Positions 1-5,740 of a stretch of DNA of 8,122 nt are shown one piece after another. The stretch is taken from contig JBEKCP010000305.1 in assembly GCA_050014815.1 (NCBI GenBank), positions 1 to 8,122 of the forward strand, read 5' to 3'. The notes beneath the pieces are model-generated. The model searched no databases and was not told where the DNA came from. It was given only the letters and a program-made list of their open reading frames with translations. The DNA is from JBEKCP01 sp050014815. Its GTDB lineage: Bacteria; Planctomycetota; Planctomycetia; Pirellulales; Thermoguttaceae. The translations under genes and the position numbers were made by a program. Numbering within the stretch: the stretch's first letter is position 1; each line of letters starts with the position of its first letter.

Positions 1-917
1 CGATGAGCTTTCTGCCCGCCGCCCGGTCCGGCGACATCGTCGTCCGCGCCGAAGGGCTCGCGAAGGCCTACGACCGGCCGCTCCTGGCCGACCTGGACGT
101 CCAGATCACCCGCGGCCAGCGATGGGGACTCCTCGGTCCCAACGGCTCGGGAAAGACCACGCTCCTGCGATGTCTCCTGGGGCTGGAGACGCCGGACGCG
201 GGCCACGTGCAGCTTGGGCAAGGCCTCGTCCTGGGCTACTTCGACCAGCACCTGGCCGGACTCGACGACGAAGCCGCGGTGGCCGACGCCATTCGCCCGC
301 CCCACAAGCAACTCAACAACCAGCAGCGGCGGGACCTGTTGGCCAGGTTCGGCATCGTGGGCGACACCGCCTTGCAGAAGGTCGGCAAGCTCAGCGGCGG
401 CGAGCGGTGCCGGGTGGCCCTGGCCCGATTGGCCACCCAGGAGGCCAATTTCCTCGTCCTGGATGAGCCCACCAATCATCTCGATCTCTGGGCCCGCGAT
501 GCCCTGGAGCGGGCCCTGGCCGCCTTCGACGGGACCGTGCTCTTCGTCAGTCACGACCGGTATTTCGTCAATCAAGTGGCCGATCACCTGTTGGTGGTCG
601 AGGGGGGGCGGGTCCGCGTGATCGAGGGCAACTACCAGGCGTACCAACTCCTTAAGGACGGGCCGAAGAACGACCCCCCTCTCCGGGCACCGACCGAAGG
701 TTGGTCGCGGGAGAGGGCCGGGGTGAGGGGGAATCGTTCTCGCAAATCTGGAAGTTCTTCTTCCCGCGAAGGCGTCGCCGGCCCGGACCCGGTCGGTCGC
801 GGGGCAGAAGTCCCGGCGTCGGCGGCGGTTCCCCTACCGCAAGGCGGCCGAGATCGAGACCGAGATCCATCACCGCGAGGAGCACCTCAGGGATCTCAAT
901 GCCCAATTGGTCAATGA
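1..917 (+). CDS. ABC-F family ATPase, partial, C-terminus disrupted
   Basis: This is the second ATPase half of an ABC-F protein, a soluble tandem-ATPase family that acts on ribosomes. The gene enters from the left edge, so the ATG at 3 is probably internal. Counting from that Met, Walker A GPNGSGKT is at 45-52, YFDQ at 79-82, signature LSGGE at 130-134, Walker B FLVLDEP at 150-156 with catalytic E155, and the switch SHD at 183-185. All ATPase motifs are intact. Normal family sequence stops near residue 223. After that the frame reads through a palindromic repeat (674-735) and then out-of-frame sequence to a TGA at 915-917. The usual C-terminal coiled coil is encoded downstream in another frame, as described in the next entry. 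The product may be a shortened working ATPase or a dead gene. The ABC-F assignment is secure; the exact subfamily is not, because the first domain is missing. Confidence 0.85.
   Translation, partial: MSFLPAARSGDIVVRAEGLAKAYDRPLLADLDVQITRGQRWGLLGPNGSGKTTLLRCLLGLETPDAGHVQLGQGLVLGYFDQHLAGLDDEAAVADAIRPPHKQLNNQQRRDLLARFGIVGDTALQKVGKLSGGERCRVALARLATQEANFLVLDEPTNHLDLWARDALERALAAFDGTVLFVSHDRYFVNQVADHLLVVEGGRVRVIEGNYQAYQLLKDGPKNDPPLRAPTEGWSRERAGVRGNRSRKSGSSSSREGVAGPDPVGRGAEVPASAAVPLPQGGRDRDRDPSPRGAPQGSQCPIGQ
674..735. repeat. Palindromic dispersed repeat inside the ABC-F gene
   Basis: CCCTCTCC (677-684) pairs with GGAGAGGG (710-717). An inner stem CGACC (691-695) pairs with GGTCG (703-707). A G-rich tail follows to about 735. 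The core CCCCTCTCC...GGGAGAGGG recurs 330 bp downstream at 1047-1074. From memory, repeats of this style are widespread in planctomycetes and other bacteria. The outer boundaries are estimates. Confidence 0.65.
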
Positions 918-1035
918 GGCGACCTACCGCGACGGCCGGCGCGTCCGCCAAGTCAAGGCCGAGATCGCCGACGAGCAGAAGGCCCTCAAGATCCTCTACG
1001 AGCACTGGGAGGAAGCAGTCGAGCTGAACTGGTAA
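731..1035 (+). pseudogene. Displaced C-terminal coiled-coil of the ABC-F gene
   Basis: The frame that ends in TAA at 1033-1035 encodes a basic linker and then the stretch FPYRKAAEIETEI, ending EHWEEAVELNW. This charged helical segment is typical of the ABC-F C-terminal domain that follows the second ATPase. It lies one frame away from the ATPase part. An in-frame TGA at 724-726 blocks its own frame just upstream, so it cannot be translated from the ATPase start without a shift after 726. The best reading is that a repeat of 3n+1 bases entered the linker. A single-base sequencing or assembly error between 727 and 917 would also explain it. Confidence 0.75.
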
Positions 1036-1046
1036 GCGCCGCCGGT

Positions 1047-1074
1047 CCCCTCTCCCTCCGGGAGAGGGCTGAGG
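1047..1074. repeat. Second copy of the palindromic repeat, terminator-like
   Basis: CCCTCTCCC (1048-1056) and GGGAGAGGG (1060-1068) form a perfect 9-bp stem around the loop TCC, followed by CTGAGG. It starts 12 bp after the ABC-F stop codon, so its RNA could form a stable hairpin at the end of that transcript. There is no T-run, so intrinsic termination is uncertain. The core matches the copy inside the ABC-F gene. Confidence 0.6.
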
Positions 1075-1081
1075 CCCAGTC

Positions 1082-1320
1082 CTAGTCCCCGCCGAGAACA
1101 GAAGCCAAGTGCTCGCCAAGCGTGGCTTCAAGATCGGCCTTGCCGCCGATGGTGTCGTCGTAAAAAATCACGCGGTAGCTGCGAATGTCAAAGGGCAGTT
1201 GTTCACCGCGGCGGGCTAGGAGGATTGTGGGCTTTTGCAGTGCGTGGGCATATCCGAGCTCATAGAGCACATTGTTGTTCGTCTCTAAAATCCAGATACA
1301 TTACCAGTTTCGCTGGCTTT
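1082..1320 (-). pseudogene. TIR / nucleoside deoxyribosyltransferase-like remnant
   Basis: Read on the minus strand, the last ~70 codons contain NNNVLYELGYAHALQKPTILL followed by LPFDIRSYRVIFYDD and end in TAG at 1082-1084. The pattern N-V-x-Y-E-L-G-Y-A-H-A-L-x-K-P is typical of TIR-like and deoxyribosyltransferase-like nucleotide-binding proteins. The frame is closed by TAA just upstream (near 1300). The preceding residues of the same family, KLVMYLDFRDE (compare the usual LVIADLTDEN), lie in the neighbouring frame, which itself meets a stop a few codons earlier. So the gene is frameshifted and has lost its N-terminal half, including the first Rossmann-like strand. It is probably non-functional. 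Proteins with this motif occur in defence and nucleotide-signalling loci, but no intact partner is present here. Confidence 0.6.
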
Positions 1321-1331
1321 CTGTCAGATCC

Positions 1332-1529
1332 TCAACGCGATTCCGGCCGCGGCCGCTCGTCAACCGCGCCCTCCGGCCCAGCCGGTTGCGCCCTTGACAC
1401 GAGCCTGCGGCCTAACGCGGTCTGGCGATTCTGGATGTCAGCGAAAATCGCGTCAACGTCAAAGTCGAATCGGGCTGCGAGTTGCTCACGCGCCCGCCGA
1501 ACTTCCGCAACGATCGGGTCTTCCCACAT
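1332..1529 (-). CDS. Small MWEDPIV-type protein of unknown function
   Basis: A 65-residue soluble protein starting MWEDPIVAEVRRAREQLAAR and continuing FDFDVDAIFADIQ. The N-terminal 45 residues look like a small family I recall as often found near toxin-antitoxin genes: an amphipathic charged helix, then an F-[ND]-x-D-x-x-A-I-F-x-D motif. No function is known to me. The ATG at 1529 is preceded by GGGAGG at 8-nt spacing, which decides the start. The last ~18 residues (AQPAGPEGAVDERPRPESR region) are low-complexity and may be read-through into unrelated sequence. The same frame is open upstream through the hicA remnant to the ATG at 1601, so a fused product of about 90 residues is possible. It lies downstream of hicB on the same strand and is probably co-transcribed with it. 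Confidence 0.6.
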   Translation of the reverse strand: MWEDPIVAEVRRAREQLAARFDFDVDAIFADIQNRQTALGRRLVSRAQPAGPEGAVDERPRPESR

Positions 1530-1574
1530 GACATCATCCTCCCATGAGCTCCTCGGGCGTGCAGATGACGGGCA

Positions 1575-1601
1575 TCCACATACCACCGGCAGCCGGGCCA
1601 T
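1575..1601 (-). pseudogene. hicA toxin remnant (first nine codons)
   Basis: The hicB stop overlaps a new ATG as TAATG, the coupling expected for a hicBA operon. That ATG starts MARLPVVCG, which resembles the usual start of HicA (M-x-x-L-P-V-V-S-G). The next residues, CPSSARPRS, do not fit HicA. The expected helix and the conserved histidine of the RNA-binding fold are absent, and within 72 nt the next gene begins. I infer a deletion that removed about 85% of the toxin gene. The evidence is only nine residues plus operon position, so confidence is moderate. Confidence 0.5.
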
Positions 1602-1807
1602 TACAGGGCAACCTCCACTTCCCGGACTGCCACGGTCAGCGGCATGCCATGCGCCGCACGGGACTCCAAGCAACCGCGGATCGCCTCCTGGATGTTGCGG
1701 ATCGCTTCCTCTTCGTCCTGTCCCTGAGAGACGCAACCGGGAATGGCCGGACACTCGGCCACGACCATCCCCGTCTCATCGCGCTGCAACGTCACGATCA
1801 GTCGCAT
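1601..1807 (-). CDS. hicB: HicB-like antitoxin
   Basis: A 68-residue HicB-fold protein, in the short form without a DNA-binding C-terminal domain. Visible family features are an N-terminal beta strand (MRLIVTLQRDETG), then VVAECPAIPGCVSQG and EEEAIRNIQEAI, which match the pattern D-x-x-G-x-x-V-A-x-C-P-x-x-P-G-C-x-S-Q-G followed by E-E-A-x-x-N-I-x-E-A-I. HicB normally binds and blocks HicA, an mRNA-cleaving toxin. The ATG at 1807 has GGAGG 10 nt upstream. The stop overlaps the hicA remnant. With no intact hicA beside it, it is an orphan antitoxin; it may be a relic, or it may protect against HicA encoded elsewhere. A promoter candidate lies about 90 bp upstream. Confidence 0.8.
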   Translation of the reverse strand: MRLIVTLQRDETGMVVAECPAIPGCVSQGQDEEEAIRNIQEAIRGCLESRAAHGMPLTVAVREVEVAL

Positions 1808-1896
1808 CGTTCAAAATCCTCCCCCGGTAGACCAATTCCATGGTTCCGGGCGAATGACCTACCCTTCCCTCCGGCCTGACTCCAACGACCATAATA

Positions 1897-1925
1897 ATTA
1901 TAGGCGGCCGCACGGTGCGCCACAA
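1897..1925 (-). promoter_or_regulatory. Sigma70-type promoter for the hicB unit
   Basis: On the minus strand, TTGTGG (1925-1920), a 17-nt spacer and a perfect TATAAT (1902-1897) sit inside an A/T patch that stands out in this GC-rich DNA. The predicted start near 1890 would give a leader of about 80 nt before hicB. The -35 box matches the consensus in only three positions. Confidence 0.45.
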
Positions 1926-1941
1926 GGGGGGCGGTGCGGCC
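1906..1941. promoter_or_regulatory. Palindrome spanning the hicB promoter
   Basis: GGCCGCAC (1906-1913) and GTGCGGCC (1934-1941) are perfect inverted arms 20 nt apart. Inside them CGCC (1918-1921) can pair with GGCG (1930-1933). One arm lies in the -35/-10 spacer and the other just upstream of the -35 box, the expected placement for an operator. It is also downstream of the oxidoreductase gene on the minus strand and could form an RNA hairpin at that transcript's end, though no T-run follows directly. Confidence 0.45.
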
Positions 1942-1989
1942 AGATCCTGGGGAGATAAGAGGGAGAAGGGCGATGGATACGATTGATAT

Positions 1990-3390
1990 TCATGCTTCCG
2001 GCAGCTCGTAGCCCTTGCGTCGGGGGCGGTCCAAAAGGCGGTTGGCCTCGTCGGAGTTGGTGAATCGCTCCGCGGCCGGGTCCCAGCGGAGCGGCTCCCC
2101 GACGCGGCCTGCCTCGCGGACGATGTTCACCAGGTAGCAGAGCGTCGAAGCCCGCTGGCCGATCTCGATGTCCGCATTGCACCGCTTCCGGCTCTTGATG
2201 CACTCGATCCAGTTCTCGATGTGGTAGGCGGTTTCGGGCCGGCGGTTCACTCCGGGGTTGTCCGGCGAGCGGACGAGTTCCTTCGGATTGCTGGCGAGCT
2301 TGTTGCGGTTGATCTCGATCTTCGCCTTCTCGCCGACGAAGATCGCGCCCAAGCCGGGCCCGCGGTCTCCGTCCAGATGGAGCGCGAGCTCGGTGCCGCC
2401 GGCGAACTTCATGGTCACCTTGGCCCGGGGGCCCCGAAGCTTCGCCATGCCGTGGTAGTCCGTGCCGGTGTCGATGTCGCCCGTCTCGCCGACCGTGACG
2501 CCGCCGACGGTCTTGCCGACGAACTTGCCCGTGTCGCGGACGGCCACGGGCTCTTCCAGCAGCAACTCGACCGGGCCGGTGGCGTCGGTCCCCAGCGCGC
2601 GGTTGATTTGGTCGTAGGAATGGGCGCCCCAGCCGGTCACGCCGAAGCACAGCCCGCCGCCGTCGTAGTCCCACCAGCGGGCCCAGCCGCCGTGCAGGGC
2701 GCGGTCGTAGGGCCGCAGTTCGGCCTGGTTCGTCCACACGTCCCACCAGGGCTCGACCGGGCCGCCGAGGTCCTTCGAGGAGGTCTTCGTCCATCGCTCG
2801 GGACCGACGAAGTTCGGGGCGATCACGGTCAGCACCCGGCCGATGGCCCCATTCTTCACGAGGTCGCTGGCCCAGTTGTTGATCGGCATCGAGCGCTGCT
2901 GGGTGCCGACCTGCGTGACGCGGCCGAGCTTCCGCGCCGCTTGAACGATCCGGCGGCCCTCGGCGATGGTGAGGCACATGGGCTTTTCGATATACGCGTC
3001 CATGCCGGCCTGCATCGCGAGGACGGCGATCCACGCCCGGGCGTGGGTCGTCGTCTCGATCATCACGGCGTCGAGCTTCTCCTGCTGGATCATCCGGCGG
3101 AAGTCTTCGTAGACGCCCCATTTCTCGTCGCCGCCGCGGGCCTTGGCGAAGCCTTGGGCCTTGCTCACCTGGCAGTCGCAGACGGCGACGACGCGGAAGC
3201 CGCGGACATCCTTGCCATCGCCGACGACGCCGTGGGCCCGGCCGCCGCAGCCGATCACTCCCACGCGGACCGTCTCGCTGGCCGGCGCGGCGCCATCGAG
3301 CCCCAGAACCCGGCCGGGCACAATCGCCGGCAGCGACATCGCCGCCGCCGCCCGTAACACCTCGCGCCGCGTCCAAGTAGATCGAGACAT
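1990..3390 (-). CDS. Tat-exported Gfo/Idh/MocA family oxidoreductase
   Basis: A 466-residue NAD(P)-dependent oxidoreductase of the Gfo/Idh/MocA family, which oxidises or isomerises sugars, polyols and related compounds. Residues 7-33 form a twin-arginine signal (TRREVLRAAAAMSLPA, R8-R9), so the folded protein is probably exported. The Rossmann nucleotide site VGVIGCGGRAHG is at 43-54. The catalytic-lysine motif EKP is at 135-137. The C-terminal half has the family's beta-sheet domain and ends with HIENWIECIKSRKRC, RWDPAAERF and LLDRPRRKGYEL, a tail I associate with planctomycete members. Length fits exported family members. The ATG at 3390 has GGAGG 7 nt upstream. The substrate cannot be told from sequence. 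A divergent cytoplasmic paralogue lies 320 bp away, which suggests related metabolism. Confidence 0.92.
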   Translation of the reverse strand: MSRSTWTRREVLRAAAAMSLPAIVPGRVLGLDGAAPASETVRVGVIGCGGRAHGVVGDGKDVRGFRVVAVCDCQVSKAQGFAKARGGDEKWGVYEDFRRMIQQEKLDAVMIETTTHARAWIAVLAMQAGMDAYIEKPMCLTIAEGRRIVQAARKLGRVTQVGTQQRSMPINNWASDLVKNGAIGRVLTVIAPNFVGPERWTKTSSKDLGGPVEPWWDVWTNQAELRPYDRALHGGWARWWDYDGGGLCFGVTGWGAHSYDQINRALGTDATGPVELLLEEPVAVRDTGKFVGKTVGGVTVGETGDIDTGTDYHGMAKLRGPRAKVTMKFAGGTELALHLDGDRGPGLGAIFVGEKAKIEINRNKLASNPKELVRSPDNPGVNRRPETAYHIENWIECIKSRKRCNADIEIGQRASTLCYLVNIVREAGRVGEPLRWDPAAERFTNSDEANRLLDRPRRKGYELPEA

Positions 3391-3582
3391 CTGAAATCCT
3401 CCGCTGGGTATGGGGTACTGTGGTTGGCCAAAGGGCAGGTCCGGCTCCTATTGTGCATTACGCGAGCGGCCGGCGTCAAGTGGCTGGCCGCAATTGCCGT
3501 GGCACAAACGATTTACAGGCCAGGATTGAGCTAAGATCAGTCGATTGACTCTAAATAGACATGTGTGATTCTTGGAGGAAAG

Positions 3583-3603
3583 CCCCCGGACTGCGTCCGG
3601 GGG
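3583..3603. terminator. Strong hairpin in the divergent intergenic region
   Basis: CCCCCGGAC (3583-3591), loop TGC and GTCCGGGGG (3595-3603) form a perfect 9-bp GC-rich stem with AAAG before it and TT after it. It lies between two divergent genes, so it ends neither of them. It may be a dispersed terminator-like repeat, or it may insulate the two promoters. GGAGG at 3574-3578 just before it has no nearby start codon. The rest of the 320-bp region (3391-3710) shows no gene; it also holds the CTAAAT-type motif at 3641-3660. Confidence 0.4.
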
Positions 3604-3674
3604 TTGCGGTGCGGTGCGGGGTACCAGACCTACCGGAATTGTGCAAGGCTATTTAGTCGGCTGCACGCCCGGGA

Positions 3675-3703
3675 TTCCGCCGGGACACGGCCTCGGGTAC
3701 ACT
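3675..3703 (+). promoter_or_regulatory. Candidate leaderless promoter of the 3711 gene
   Basis: TACACT (3698-3703) is a fair -10 box. It ends 7 nt before the ATG at 3711, so transcription would start on or beside the start codon. There is no Shine-Dalgarno sequence. The 17-nt-spaced -35 (TTCCGC, 3675-3680) is poor. The same arrangement, with nearly the same bases, precedes tmk. Confidence 0.4.
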
Positions 3704-3710
3704 AACTGCC

Positions 3711-4862
3711 ATGAAGACCTACAACGTCGGCATTCTCGGCTTCGGCATGATCGGCAAGGTCCATGCCTATGGGCACCTCAATCTGCCGTTCTGCTACGAT
3801 CCGGTCCCGCTGGCGACGCGGATCACGCACGTCGTCGCCAGCCGGCAGGAGACGGCGGAAAAGGCGAGGCAAGCGACCGGCGCCGCGGTGGCCGCCACCG
3901 ACTTCCGCGTGGCTACCGAAGACCCGTCGGTCGACATCGTCCATGTCTGCACGCCCAACCACCTGCACTGCGAGGCCCTGCTCTCGGCCATGCGGCAGCA
4001 GAAACACATCTACTGCGACAAGCCGCTGGCGGCGTCGATGGACGAGGCCCGGCGGATCGAGGCCGCGCTGGCCGACTACCGCGGCACGGCCCAGATGACC
4101 TTCCAGTACCGGTTCTACCCGGCGACGCTGCGGGCGCGGCAATTGGTCGAGGACGGGGCGATCGGCGAGGTCCTCGCCTTCCGCGCAACCTATCTCCACG
4201 GCGGCAGCGCCGACCCGCAGGCGCCGATGCGATGGAAGTTCAGCCGGGCGGCCGGCGGCGGCGTAATCACCGACCTGGCGTCACACCTGTTCGACCTGGT
4301 CGAGCACCTCGCGGGCCCGATCGGGTCGCTACTGGCCGAGACCCGCGTGGCATACCCCGAGCGCCCTTCGGCCGACAACCCGGCCGAGAAGGCCGCCGTC
4401 GACGCCGAGGACTCTGCGGTGCTCTTAGCGCGGCTGGCCTCGGGCGCATTGGGCACGATCGAGGCGACGAAGCTCGCCGCCGGCAGCGAAGACGAGTTGC
4501 GGCTGGAGATCCACGGGACCCGCGGGGCGTTGCGATTCTCGGGCATGGACCCGCACCACCTGGAGTTCCACGACGCCACAGTCCCGGACCGCCCCTGCGG
4601 CGGCTCCCGCGGCTGGACCCGGATCAACTCCGGCGGGCGTTACCCGCCGCCGGCGACGGGCTTTCCGAACCCGAAGGCCCCGATCGGCTGGCTCAGCGCC
4701 CACGTGGCGTGCCTGGCGAATTTCCTGGCGGCGATTGCCGAGGGCCGGCCCGCCGCGCCGGATCTCCGGCAGGGTCTTCGCGTCGAGCGTCTGATGGACG
4801 CCGCCCGCCGCTCCGCCGCCGAGCGGCGATGGATCCCTGTTAATGCCGTTTCAAGTGAGTGA
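3711..4862 (+). CDS. Gfo/Idh/MocA family oxidoreductase, cytoplasmic
   Basis: A 383-residue NAD(P)-dependent oxidoreductase with no signal peptide. The Rossmann motif is VGILGFGMIGKVH at 6-18. HVCTPNHLHCEALL at 78-91 is the usual strand-helix of the cofactor domain. The catalytic motif is DKP (D103, K104, P105) rather than the commoner EKP. GGGVITDLASHLFDLVEHL, with D188 and H192, gives the conserved Asp and His of the active site in the second domain. The C-terminus (GWLSAHVACLANFLAAIAEG, then QGLRVERLMDAARRSA) is the family's standard ending, so the gene is complete. The start has no Shine-Dalgarno sequence. It is divergent from the exported paralogue at 1990-3390, and I infer the two may handle the same or sequential substrates. 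The substrate is unknown. Confidence 0.92.
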   Translation: MKTYNVGILGFGMIGKVHAYGHLNLPFCYDPVPLATRITHVVASRQETAEKARQATGAAVAATDFRVATEDPSVDIVHVCTPNHLHCEALLSAMRQQKHIYCDKPLAASMDEARRIEAALADYRGTAQMTFQYRFYPATLRARQLVEDGAIGEVLAFRATYLHGGSADPQAPMRWKFSRAAGGGVITDLASHLFDLVEHLAGPIGSLLAETRVAYPERPSADNPAEKAAVDAEDSAVLLARLASGALGTIEATKLAAGSEDELRLEIHGTRGALRFSGMDPHHLEFHDATVPDRPCGGSRGWTRINSGGRYPPPATGFPNPKAPIGWLSAHVACLANFLAAIAEGRPAAPDLRQGLRVERLMDAARRSAAERRWIPVNAVSSE

Positions 4863-4908
4863 CCTTCTTCTTGTGATTCGACGTGCTGTTTGGTGCGAAT
4901 TCTGGTAC

Positions 4909-4947
4909 TCCTTTGCACCTTTGCGCCTTAGCGCCTTTGCGTGAAAT
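4909..4947 (-). repeat. Dispersed ATTTCACGCAAAGGCGC repeat, copy 1
   Basis: On the minus strand this reads ATTTCACGCAAAGGCGC, then further CGCAAAG-type units. The first 17 bases (4947-4931) are identical to copy 2 at 5070-5086. The two copies point away from each other. In frame it would read ISRKGAKAQR, a phrase I recall from many spurious database ORFs, which marks it as a widespread repeat. Together with copy 2 it occupies the gene-free stretch 4863-5155, in which I see nothing else I can name. Confidence 0.6.
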
Positions 4948-5069
4948 ACGCCCCATCCCGAACCGATATCCTTGCGAATGGCCCCTCTGCGGATAGGGCA
5001 ACCACTTCCAAAGGAATGCCCAACGGTAAAGAAGGGCCTGTCGTGAAAGCGATGCGGGGACTGCGAAGG

Positions 5070-5106
5070 ATTTCACGCAAAGGCGCAGGGGCGCAAAGAC
5101 GCAGGG
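5070..5106 (+). repeat. Dispersed ATTTCACGCAAAGGCGC repeat, copy 2
   Basis: The stretch starts with the same 17 bases as copy 1 and continues AGGGGCGCAAAGACGCAGGG. Copy 1 is in inverted orientation with 122 nt between the conserved ends, so a transcript through the region could fold into one long stem. The two copies differ in the inner CGCAAAG units, which shows they diverged after they were placed. Confidence 0.6.
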
Positions 5107-5155
5107 ATCGTGGAGCCGGAACGGTGGTGGCGCGCGCCCCTTTCGTCCCCCGGCC

Positions 5156-5668
5156 TCAATTGCCTGGCCCCGCCTCCTCCCACCACCAGTCTCCGTCCAG
5201 GATTTCCGATACTAGCTTCTTGATTTCAGGATGATCGTGGAACGGGCAATTACCTTCTGACAGGCAGACGATTGCATCATCCGTCTTCCCCACTTGCGCC
5301 AGCACTCTCGCGAGTCCAAAGTAGCTTTCGTGCCCCGCACCGAGTTCGATAGCTCTTCTAAATGCCTGCTCAGCCTTACCGTAGTCGTCAAAAAAGACAT
5401 CTAGCACATAGCCAAGCTCTTGATACGCCTCGGCATTTGTGCAATCGCATCTGACTGAGTCTTCGTAACAACGGAGATAGTCCTCGCGCATATAACCGTA
5501 CTCACCGCCGCATCGCCGCATGATAATCCCCCAGCCATACCATAACGTGGATGACTCTGGGTGCTCAGCTACCGCTGCCAGGCAGAGATCCACAATCTCT
5601 TTCGTGGGAGATTGTCCTGGTTCTGGCCACAGTCTCTCTATTTCGTCGAGGTATGCGTCCGCTTCCAT
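5156..5668 (-). CDS. TPR-like repeat protein of unknown function
   Basis: A 170-residue soluble protein built of helical pairs with tetratricopeptide character. NAEAYQELGYVLDVFFDDYG then KAEQAFRRAIELG (78-110) is a good TPR. HESYFGLARVLAQVGKTDDA (113-132) begins a second, and IVDLCLAAVAEHPESSTLWY (25-44) a weaker one. TPRs mediate protein contacts, and no partner is evident. It ends in the acidic aromatic tail DGDWWWEEAGPGN. The ATG at 5668 is preferred because the only upstream start (TTG at 5698) adds a segment without TPR character; neither has a clear Shine-Dalgarno sequence. By eye its codons are much less GC-rich than those of holB or tmk, which suggests recent acquisition. It follows holB by 72 nt on the same strand and may be read from the same transcript. 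Confidence 0.75.
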   Translation of the reverse strand: MEADAYLDEIERLWPEPGQSPTKEIVDLCLAAVAEHPESSTLWYGWGIIMRRCGGEYGYMREDYLRCYEDSVRCDCTNAEAYQELGYVLDVFFDDYGKAEQAFRRAIELGAGHESYFGLARVLAQVGKTDDAIVCLSEGNCPFHDHPEIKKLVSEILDGDWWWEEAGPGN

Positions 5669-5740
5669 ATGGCAACGATCGAAGCAGGGGAATCCCAATC
5701 TCCGTTCCCTCTGTTTCCTCCTGTTCCTATTCCCTCGGAT

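Noticed and set aside
652..1131. Minus-strand open frame across the ABC-F end
   Set aside because: It contains phrases such as SPSPRPSP that come from translating the palindromic repeats, so it is not a gene.
1544..1603. Short minus-strand peptide MPVICTPEELMGG ending just before the MWEDPIV start
   Set aside because: Thirteen codons with no ribosome site and no family I recognise. It may be the tail of a lost gene but cannot be supported.
1898..3376. Long minus-strand frame overlapping the exported oxidoreductase
   Set aside because: Low-complexity Arg-rich shadow of a clearly recognised gene.
3572..4843. Long open frame on plus overlapping the 3711 oxidoreductase in another frame
   Set aside because: Arg/Pro/Gly-rich translation with no recognisable motif. 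The oxidoreductase frame has all family motifs, so this is an effect of high GC.
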